From Sabellastarte sp. h YS-2021 (lineage: Eukaryota; Annelida; Polychaeta; Sabellida; Sabellidae): 64,000 nucleotides of DNA. Both the position numbers and the translations under genes were made by a program. Below, piece by piece: positions 1-8,261 of this stretch. The notes beneath the pieces were generated by a model. The model did not search any database. It saw nothing but the letters and a program-made list of their open reading frames with translations, and was not told the DNA's origin. Each line of letters starts with the position of its first letter. Within the stretch, counting starts at the first letter, position 1. Location of the stretch: the NCBI GenBank assembly GCA_964017235.1, contig OZ024928.1, positions 3,224,001 to 3,288,000 of the forward strand, written 5' to 3'.

Positions 1-154
1 TAACAGGAAAGAGTAAAATGTTAAAAGATATAGATCATTCTGAATTTGATTTTAAAGGAATTGGTTTTAGAAATCAACTGAACTTATCAGCTTATCACAC
101 CCTTGTATAATAATTATCATCTGCTTTGGTGACAATTAATTTTTCTGATCTTCT

Positions 155-416
155 TACAAGTTGTACTGAGGGACCACAGTGGCAGAGTGATAACACTCTT
201 TCCTCCCACCTCTGAAATTGGAGTTCGAATCCTGGCCCGACCTCAAGTGGGAAAGCTTGTAGTAGTTGCTTGCCGTTGGTCAGGAGTTTAATGTACAGAA
301 CCTTGACCAACTGTATGTACTGGTTTCCTCTGTCCATAAAACTACCCGTCTTGATATGACCTATACAGTGGTGAAAGCGACGTTAAAACCCAAATAAATA
401 AATACAAGCTGTACTG
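155..416 (+). mobile_element. SINE family 1, full-length copy with target duplication
   Basis: A tRNA-derived SINE occupies 169-402. Its head contains an A-box-like GTGGCAGAGTGATAACAC and a B-box-like GAGTTCGAATCC. Its body ends in GACGTTAAAACCCAAATAAATAAAT. It is flanked by 14-bp direct repeats, TACAAGTTGTACTG at 155-168 and TACAAGCTGTACTG at 403-416, with one mismatch. This is the signature of LINE-assisted retroposition. It lies in the intron just upstream of the exon at 446. Other copies are at 4130, 5500, 21846 and 52489. Confidence 0.85.
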
Positions 417-445
417 TTCATAGTTTACTTTTATTTTAATTTCAG

Positions 446-907
446 GGTCTACTCTACAAATCCAAGCTTACCTCATCATTGCCAGATCTGAAACAGTCAA
501 AAGGGAAAATGAAATACGAAAAAATGTGTTATTCAAAATCTGTACAGCCAGAACCAATGCAAAACCCCTTATCCAACCCAAACTATCTTCCGAGACAATA
601 CATGAGCCACAGAAACAGACCCAAAGAGCTGCGAGCTATAGACCGGAAGTACGAGACGGACATATTGAACATAGTAAACACAACAAACAGAACTGTGCAA
701 TATTACGAACACGATGGCCAAGTGTATGTAAGTGATCGCAATCAGTCTTGGAAGGACGACTGTGCATGCAAAATCTGTGAGAGGAATAAAAAGGAGTATT
801 TTGACTCCAAGAGGAAACTGGAAGAAAGGAGGCAAAGGAAGATGAAAAATGCAGTATTATTGAGGGAAAAACATAATTCTCCTTTGAAAGAAATGAAAGA
901 TGAATGA
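446..907 (+). CDS. 3'-terminal coding exon of an unrecognised charged protein
   Basis: An open frame of about 153 codons starts directly after a good splice acceptor (TTTTATTTTAATTTCAG, ending at 445) and runs to TGA at 905-907. The in-frame reading begins GLLYKSKLTSS before the first internal Met, so this is an exon of a larger gene and not a complete ORF. The product is rich in Lys, Glu and Arg. It has a tyrosine/aspartate stretch (YYEHDGQVYVSDRNQSW), a Cys cluster (DDCACKICERN) and a basic, probably helical tail (KRKLEERRQRKMK). I do not recognise the family. An AATAAA follows 95 bp after the stop. Upstream exons are outside the window. The acceptor, codon continuity and poly(A) signal together make it a likely real exon. 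Confidence 0.6.
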   Translation, partial: GLLYKSKLTSSLPDLKQSKGKMKYEKMCYSKSVQPEPMQNPLSNPNYLPRQYMSHRNRPKELRAIDRKYETDILNIVNTTNRTVQYYEHDGQVYVSDRNQSWKDDCACKICERNKKEYFDSKRKLEERRQRKMKNAVLLREKHNSPLKEMKDE

Positions 908-1001
908 TGGCATATTTATGATGGTGTGTGTGTACGTTTGTAAAATAGTGAGTGTTGTTATTTAATTGGCGAAGATAAAAGTGGGATTTCATTAAGCAAA
1001 A

Positions 1002-1007
1002 AATAAA
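1002..1007 (+). promoter_or_regulatory. Candidate polyadenylation signal AATAAA
   Basis: A canonical AATAAA lies 95 bp after the stop codon of the terminal exon at 446-907, at a normal distance for a short 3' UTR. No other feature explains it. Confidence 0.45.
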
Positions 1008-1499
1008 TACATTACGCATCCAGTGGTTTTGATTATTTGGTCAAAGTTGTATAGGTTTAAAGTCTACTGACATGTGTTTACTGCTCAAACAATTAAGTTC
1101 AAAGACTCATAGAGGAGTAATATTAATTTTTAAACAAATCCACACGTGGTTGCAAAGGTCAAATTATTATTTGAGGTCCCTTCCTGCAGCCAGGGCCGTA
1201 TTAAAAAAAGATTAATCTAAGGGTTAGCTTAAGTTTTATGGAAAAAAAGGCTTACCTAATCTTAGGATTAATTCAATATTAATACAAAGTTATGCTAATT
1301 TTTTTTATTAAGTGCAAAAGATTCACATGTATTTAATTCAATATTTAATCCATTTTGAAGGATGGACTAAAGTTAGTCAAAAATTTCATGCAAAAATAGT
1401 TTAATTTTGCTGTGAATACTAACATTATTCCTAAACCAAATTTTAGACTAACTTATATATAAGCTATTTTTGGCTGATCTTTCACTCATCCCTTTTGTG

Positions 1500-1622
1500 A
1501 GTACGGCCTACAATCATACTGGAAGAGCCCATCCATATTGCCACTTATGGGAGTGCAACCCACACAGATGGCAGCCTGTGATTTGATGTCCAACTTGATA
1601 ATCACTAGGTCACTGAGGAGAT
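1500..1622 (-). mobile_element. SINE family 2, degenerate copy
   Basis: The stretch from GCCACTTATGGGAGTGCAAC through CACTAGGTCACTGAGGA aligns by eye with the tRNA-like head of the SINE at 34584-34737, in the same (minus) orientation, including the degenerate B box and the CTAGTGGTTA-type A-box region. The body toward 1500 is only weakly similar. It directly abuts the inverted-repeat element that begins near 1647. Confidence 0.55.
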
Positions 1623-1646
1623 GTAAAGTGCTTGCAACATTAATGC

Positions 1647-3042
1647 AGGTATTCCACTGGAGCCGACCCTGTAACCGACCCTACGACGCTAGATTTGGTT
1701 GCAAAAGATCCGAGTCGGTTATGACATCCCCAACGGGTCGGTTCACTTACAGACAGGACGTAATGGCCTTCCCAAGAAGATGTAGGGTCGGGGATGTTTA
1801 TTGCATGGCCAGTCGTAGAAGTGCTACAACAAGCCCTAAACCCCTAACAGACAAGCCTTACCAGGTCCCGACAAGCCATACTGATAAACAGGCAGGACTG
1901 GAGAAACATACAGGACCCCACGACCAGACTTGCAGTTGGTATTGTCAATACAGCTTTTGATGAATTTTTTGGGAAAAAAGAGGATTTTTTGCCCAAAAAT
2001 TTATTTCCTGAAATAAGCTGGGATTTTATTTTTATTTAACCAAATAAAACACTTTTTAGGTTTCTTGATTAATTATAGCATATACCCAGATAGCATTCCG
2101 CCGTCGGACCGACGTTGGCTGTTGGTCGCAAGGTCGGCAGATTTTGCAGATTTTGGGCCGACGTTGGGCCGACGTAGGCTTGCCAACCACTACTCGAGTA
2201 AGATTTCTCAATATTTTGCCGACGTTGGGCCAACGGCGGATTTTTGTTCAAGATGGCGGCGAGCAATAATAGGGGATTTGGGGAAACTTAGAAAAAAATT
2301 ATTTATTATGGTATGTCTAAAAATCATATTTCAGTGAGCCCAAAAATTTTAAGCAACCATTTAATAATTTTAGACATAAAAATATTATTTTCATTATAAA
2401 TTCGCACTAAAAAAGTTGTTTATGAACATATCTGATTGGCTGATGCTATACATATAAAAATATTTTTACCGTTGGCTTGCCGACGTTGGGCCAACGTTGG
2501 CCCGACGGTCAAAAAGCCGTTGGCCCAACGTTGGCAGCCAACGTCGGACCGACGGATGTGCTGACGTTGGGCCAACGTCGGTCCGACGGCGGTATGCTAT
2601 CTGGGTATGTGGAACTTCACCTGAAAATTATGATCACTTGCACTGTTCGTCATTCTTGACATAATTTTTGTTCATATTTTTACCTCTCATCATGCTGGAA
2701 ATGGACTGCAAATGAGCAGTACTTAAGTTACAAAAGACAAGCCGGCTTCATGTTACGACAGGCCTGCAAGTGATAAGGACAAGTCAGGAAGGATTACAGA
2801 CAAGCCTGGAAGTGTAACCGACAGGCCCTTAAGTTAACCGACAGGCCTGTTGCTAGGTGGATGAATTTAGGGTCGGATATAAGGGTCGGTAACGGTCGTT
2901 GAAATATCAAACATGTTTGATATTTCACCGACTCTCCCCGACAGACCTGGAAATTACAACCGACCCTAACCGATCATGTAAACATTGGTCACGACTCTCC
3001 AAAAATCCATAGCTACTGGCCGGTCGGCTCCAGTGGTACACC
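1647..3042. mobile_element. Inverted-repeat DNA element rich in CCGACCCT motifs
   Basis: The ends are inverted copies of each other. AGGTATTCCACTGGAGCCGA (continuing CC) starts at about 1648. The reverse complement of 3022-3043 reads AGGTGTACCACTGGAGCCGA (continuing CC), so about 20 of 22 positions match. Between them are many short direct and inverted motifs of the type CCGACCCT, CCGACAGGCCT and ACAAGCC. No transposase is encoded. The element is split by a second inverted-repeat element (2085-2605). No target duplication is obvious, so the superfamily is not assigned. It looks like a non-autonomous cut-and-paste element. Confidence 0.6.
2085..2605. mobile_element. MITE with 35-bp terminal inverted repeats, TA-flanked
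   Basis: The left end starts CCCAGATAGCATTCCGCCGT at 2085. The right end is its reverse complement, finishing at 2605. Over 35 bp, 34 positions match. TA stands immediately outside both ends (2083-2084 and 2606-2607), as expected for Tc1/mariner-type insertion. The ends and subterminal regions repeat CCGACGTTGGGCC in both orientations and can form extended hairpins. The middle is AT-rich and non-coding. It sits inside the larger inverted-repeat element at 1647-3042. Confidence 0.8.
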
Positions 3043-3071
3043 TCTATAAGTCACAATTTTAAACAGAAAGT

Positions 3072-4945
3072 TCATTATTCTAATTCTAATAGTACTTTTA
3101 TAGCGCTCAATCTCTATCTATTGACAGACTCTAAGATGCATAAAGCCAAAAATCAGAGATCGTAATCGTTAAATCAGAGACATTGCAGGGCTCGGCACCA
3201 CGGAGAAAGACAAAATGAAAACAGAGGAAAAAAACTAGGGTGGGTAGGCTTTTTCAAAGAGGTAAGTTTTCAACTTCTTCCTGAATGAGGAGAGAGATTT
3301 AGCTGAGCGTACGTCATCAGGGAGATCATTCCAAATCATCGGAACATCATATGCAAAGCTAAGGCCAAATTGCTTTTTTGACTTGTATATTGATGCAAAA
3401 TGTGGGACCTCAAGCAAAACACCCTGAGATTGACTTCTACGCGTTCTGTACATACTGTGTCTAGGTTTAAGAAAGGTTCGAAGCATTTTGGATGGCCACT
3501 ATGTAGAAACTTGTACACCAGAAGAGCGACCTTGAAAATAGAGCGATACATGATAGGCAACCAATGAAGACTCTTTCTTACAGGAGTGATATGTGAGTAC
3601 TTGGTGGTATTCGCCACAATTCTAGCTAGACTGTTCTGAACACATTGGAGCCTACGAAGGTCAAGAGCAGAGAGACTTCTGAAAAGAGAATTACAGTAGT
3701 CAAGCCGACTTCCAAACAAGGCATTTGCAGCAAAGAGAGCAGCTTCACGTGTAAGATACCCTCTGAGTCGCCTTAAATCCCTGATATGAACAAAACAAGC
3801 CTTGCAGATATTCCTGACATGGCAAGAAAAGGAAAAATCTGAATCAAACCAGACACCAAGGTTCCTGATTGTCTCAGCAGGTGACAGGAGGGTACCAAGT
3901 ATATTGACTGGGAAAAATTTGCCAAGTTTTGTATGGACATTTTTTTAACCGAACAGAATAAACTCTGTCTTATCAGGATTGAGTTTGAGCTTGTTTACTG
4001 AGAGCCACTTTCTAACATCATCCAAGCAATTTTTCAGCCTTTCAAAGGCCAGAGTGGCATGCTTGTGTGTGAGATGAACGTATAACTGCGTGTCATCCAC
4101 ATAAAAGTAAAAATGTATGCCAGGGTGATTCATGACGGGGATCGAACCCCGGCCGCAGAGGTGGGAGGCGAGAGTGTTACCACTCTGGCACCGTGGCCCC
4201 GAACCTTGCTTAGGGACGCAGTGTATAATGAGAAAAGGATTGGACCCAAGACAGAGCCCTGGGGCACACCATACAATAGCCTTTTAGCATCAGACAAAAC
4301 AGAGATGATCTTGATGCACTGATAGCGGTCAGAAAGATACGACCTGAACCAGTCCAGAACCACACCACCAACACCAAACCAGGAACTCCAACATTCAATG
4401 AGCGTACTATGATCAATGGTGTAGAATGCTGCTGATTGGTCCAAGAGAATAACAACAGTAGCTTCACCTCTGGCAAGAGTAAGGTGGACTTCGTTTTTAA
4501 TAGACAGTAGTGCGGTTTCAGTCGAATGACCTTGCTTATAGGCAGACTGACCAACATTTTCAAGACCATTGGAGATGTCATAGTCATTTAACTGGGAAAC
4601 CACTACACGTTCAACAAGTTTGGAGATGAAGCTCAGGCCGGAGACAGGTCGATAATTTTTTAATTCATCAGGTGGTAGTGAAGACTTTTTAATCAAAGGA
4701 GAGACTATGGCCTTTTTGAAACCAGCAGGGACAGCACCTTCAGTCAGAGAACAGTTAACAAGCTTGGTAATTGAGGGCAGGAGAATATCCAAGCATTCCT
4801 TCAATAGAAAAGTAGGCCATGGATCGAGCATGCAAGATTTAGTTGGTGATTTGGTAATTACTTTCCGTACTTCATCCTCAGAAACAGACTTAAAAAGGTC
4901 AAATTTGGGTACATCATTATGAATTAACCTTAATATTATCATAAA
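3072..4945 (-). pseudogene. CR1/L2-type LINE reverse transcriptase relic
   Basis: Pieces of one reverse transcriptase can be followed through several frames. 4942-4206 holds the fingers and palm: NYRPVSGLSFISKLVERVVV, HSTETALL, a motif A decayed to SAAFYTID, and GVPQGSVLGPILFSLYT. 4133-3945 holds FYFYVDDTQLYVHL, where YVDD replaces the usual YADD. 3719-3336 and 3486-3235 hold the thumb and C-terminal part, including SSRLDYCNSLF-like and WNDLPDDVRSAKSLSSFRKK motifs. The 3' tail near 3075-3115 reads, on the minus strand, CGCTATAAAAGTACTATTAG. The copy is 5'-truncated (no endonuclease), frameshifted, and interrupted by a SINE head at 4130-4205. It resembles the LINEs at 8262-11147 and 54960-56715. 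Confidence 0.85.
4130..4205 (-). mobile_element. SINE family 1, tRNA-like head only
   Basis: Minus-strand sequence GGGGCCACGGTGCCAGAGTG through GGGGTTCGATCCCCG matches the head of the SINE at 52489-52724, but the SINE body and tail are missing. The insertion splits the reverse transcriptase of the surrounding LINE between the GVPQGS and YVDD motifs. The T-arm folds, but no matching acceptor stem is present, so it is not a functional tRNA gene. Confidence 0.7.
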
Positions 4946-5010
4946 ATGAAAGTCTAATCTAATCTACTGCTTTGCAGGCATAATATCTTTCCCTCAAAGT
5001 GCGCTAGTTA
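4946..5010 (-). mobile_element. Solo 3' tail of a CR1/L2-type LINE
   Basis: On the minus strand this reads AGCGCACTTTGAGGG, then ATATTATGCCTGCAAAGCAG, then TAGATTAGATTAG. It matches the 3' UTR of the LINE that ends near 56715 (AGCGCACTGAGTTCCC, GCACCTGCAAAGCAG, ATTAGATTAG). Only the tail is present and it sits directly against the 5' side of the LINE relic at 3072-4945. It is therefore a separate, strongly 5'-truncated insertion. Confidence 0.6.
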
Positions 5011-5495
5011 ACAAAAATCATTTATCATAAGGATAGTCGAGGGGGGGGGTCAAGGTCAGTGATCCAGAGTTGTGGGAGTGACCAAAAGGGAAGGAGACTA
5101 TGTTGGGAGTGATTGACTTCATTGCATGACGAGCTTCACTAGCAGAGTAGGACATATCCACCTCAGTATTTAATGATTTATTGAGTATAGGGATTATTGC
5201 TTAAAGGTTGGATCAGATTGTTGGACTGATGGATCAAGGTCAAAGATGGATCAAGATAAGATGAGCAATCTGCTAACCCACAAGGCTACATGGGGATTTT
5301 ATATAGGAAAAACGGATATTTTTCGTTTTAACACCACATGCAAATATATTTTTCCAAAATTACTATAAAACCAAGGTATTGAATTACATCTTTGGCGTGT
5401 CCAATTCCTCAACTGGGGCAACTAACATTTATTCAAAATACTATGTTGATCCGTCCGCATATACCAACTTGAATGGTGTAAAACTAATTGAAACT
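5011..5495. other. Non-coding stretch, no clear feature
   Basis: The stretch contains a G10 run near 5041 and AT-rich sequence. I see no supported ORF, RNA gene or repeat boundary. Confidence 0.4.
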
Positions 5496-5695
5496 AGTCA
5501 CAGGGGCCAGGAGTAGTGTTAACACACTTGCCTTCCACCACTGAGATCAGAGTTCAAATCCCACCCTGACCTCGTGGGAAAGTTGGTGGTTACTAGTTTG
5601 ACAGTTTACAGTACAGAACCTTGATCTACTGTATGTACTAGTTTTCTCTGCCTTTCCAACAACCTGTCACTATATAACGGATATACAATTTGCTA
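5496..5695 (+). mobile_element. SINE family 1, divergent copy
   Basis: It aligns from CAGGGGCCAGGAGTAGTGTT through a B-box remnant (AGAGTTCAAATCC), then ACAGTACAGAACCTTGAT and CTGTATGTACTAGTTTTCTC. It matches the copies at 169 and 52489 in order but with many substitutions. The A-rich tail is not preserved. Confidence 0.7.
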
Positions 5696-6151
5696 GGCAT
5701 GATGTAATACACTAGTTAAAGAGAAACTATTAACTTTAGTTAGATTTTCGTGGTTCCACTGACAGCACTGGCAGAAATTGTAGGTTGAAATTTGAAAGGA
5801 CGAATTTTCAAAGCACATATGAATGCAAAACCTTGTACACATATACAATGTGTGTACACCTTTCACGCTTTGAATATACAACTGTTATTTGAATGAAGAA
5901 TATTAATACTGTTGAGACCATGTTAGAATAGAAATAATCCACCATTTTGGATAATTGATAATTAAACTTACTCCAAATTTAAAGAAATAATGCAAAACGC
6001 TAACTACCTCAAGGATATTATGCTTTAAGCACATTCATTTATCTGTTTCTCATTTTTTTTTGTCTGTCGGTGTTTGAGATTACACTGAAATTAATGAACT
6101 TATTTTTGTGAAATAGTTTGGTGTGGGTAGAGGGCCCGATCCATGGAACAA

Positions 6152-7868
6152 TGACTAAAGATTTGTAATTTATCATTTCAAAGTGGAAAAGTTCCCGACA
6201 AAATGAAAATTGCCAAAGTTGTTCCAATATACAAATCAGGAAGTACTCAGGACTTTGGCAACTACAGGCCCATATCTATCTTGCCCCAATTCTCTAAAAT
6301 ATTAGAAAAAGTATTTCTTAATAGGCTTATAATTTATATCGAAAAGCAGCAAATACTTCTGAAGAACCAATTTGGCTTCAGACAAAAGCATTCAACTGAA
6401 AATGCTCTTGCGACACTAATTGAGAACATTTCTGATGCCCTTGACAACAATGACTTCAGCATAGCTATATTTTTAGACCTCAGGAAGGCCTTTGATACTA
6501 TTAACCATGATATATTACTGGATAAAATGTTCTTCTATGGTGTAAGAGGAATTGTGTTTGACTGGGTTAAAAATTATTTATCAAATCGCAAGCAATATGT
6601 GTCCTATGATGGTGAGGATTCAGTAAAGCAACCCATTAAGTGTGGGGTTCCTCAAGGTTCAATACTAGGACCAATTCTATTTATCTTATATATTAATGAT
6701 TTGTGTTTTACTTCTAAAATACTTAAATATATACTTTTTGCTGATGATACTAATCTTTTATACTCAAATAGTAATTTAAATGACTTAACAAAAATAATGA
6801 ATACAGAACTATGTACTATTTCCAGATGGTTCAAAGTGAACAAACTCTCTTTGAACATAAATAAAACTAATTATATGATATTTGGAAGGAATACTAAACT
6901 TTTTTCTGAAACTCACAAAATAATAATTGATTCAACAGAAATTAATAGGGTAAAAGAGACCAAATTTTTAGGTGTTATCTTAGATGAAAAGTTGAAATGG
7001 AATGCACAAATCAAACAAATTGAGAGTAAAGTATCAAAAGGAATAGGCATGATGTATCAGAGTAAAGGGAGACTCGATCAAAGGTCTCTTTTGACATTAT
7101 ACAACTCAATAATCTTCCCTTATTTGTACTATTGTGTTGAAGTTTGGGGAAATATGTGTTCAACTAGGCTATGTAAACTAGAAAAGTTACAAAAACAAGC
7201 AATTCGAGTGATAAATCGATTGAAGTACAAAGATTATACAAACAGTGTCTTTTCTAAAAATAATAACCTAAAACTAAAAGAATTGATAAAGCTCAAGACA
7301 TGTATTTTTGTGTACAAGGCTAAAAGAAATTTGTTGTCACCTTCTTTCAATGGCCTGTTCAAAAATGTCAACCAAATTCATACTCACCACACTAGAAATA
7401 ATCAAAACTTGTATTTCAATAAATGTAAAACTTTTATAAAATGGATGTCTCCCTGAAAAAGGGGAGTTAAATGGTTCAGTGACCTACCCAATAAAGTAAA
7501 AATGTCTCCAAGTTTAACAAAATTTAAACAAAGTTTAAAAACAAATTTATTATCTCAATATGCAGCAGTATCATAGTCAAATTTTAAAAAAATGTTTCTT
7601 TAATGGTTTCTCTAACTTTAATTATTATTGTATAATTGTATCTAATAATTATATTGTAATCTAAGTATTATGTTGTATGATGAAACCGATTAATTGACAT
7701 GGATGTGTCACTTTATTGTATTTAACTTCTTTTTTTTTTGTTAAAATTGGGGAATATTTGTATATAAGTTTTTTAACTTCATGATATTCCCTTTCAGTAT
7801 TATTTTATTTTATTTGTTTTTTGCAATATTTTGCTGAATAAACTTATTTATTATTATTAAAAAAAAAA
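6152..7868 (+). pseudogene. 5'-truncated LINE reverse transcriptase, one internal stop
   Basis: The open frame runs from 6155 (just after a TGA) through the ATG at 6203 to TGA at 7454-7456. It then continues in the same frame to TAG at 7574-7576, so a single nonsense codon separates the conserved C-terminus (GVKWFSDLPNKVK then FKQSLKTNLLSQY). Counting from the 6203 Met, the palm residues are in IFLDLRKAFDTINHD (Asp92), GVPQGSILGPILF (148-160) and FADD (179-182). The upstream reading LSFQSGKVPDKMK is typical of this domain. The 3' end has AATAAA near 7836 and an A-run at 7859-7868. Motifs fit a Jockey/RTE-X/Daphne-like LINE and differ from the CR1/L2-like copies here; the exact clade is uncertain. 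The copy looks young. Confidence 0.85.
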
Positions 7869-8260
7869 GATCTAGATCATATGCTAGAATCCCCCCAAAA
7901 ATCCCAAATTTTCTGTATTCCATTTTCAATGATTTGAGACTTGTGGTGGACATTACTCAAAAAAATAAAACAGCCGTATTTGTGTGAAATTACAATATGG
8001 AGATACTTGGTTGCCGTGGAGAATATGTGCGTTCTAGGAGTGCTTTCTTGATTTCACTTCAAAATATTGTGGACAATCAGGCATGTTGTAAATACTTATC
8101 AAAATAAAAACTGGTCTATGTACTTGAAAGATATTGTATATTATTTGTATGAAACCTGAAAATTATAAATGTATAAATGTTATCTCTCCTTCAAGTTGCT
8201 TCTCATTTGCAATTCATCTCTTGTCACATGACCAATTTATAGTCATGGTACAGATATTCG
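7869..8260. other. Non-coding stretch between two LINEs
   Basis: AT-rich sequence without a supported gene or repeat. It separates the poly(A) end of the + LINE from the truncated 3' end of the - LINE. Confidence 0.4.
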
Positions 8261-8261
8261 T

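Noticed and set aside
1538..2659. Small ORFs rich in GPTLA/RRW peptides
   Set aside because: They arise from the CCGACGTTGGGCC motifs of the MITE and its host element.
4130..4205. A functional tRNA gene
   Set aside because: The B box folds, but there is no pairing acceptor stem, and the sequence is the head of a repeated SINE.
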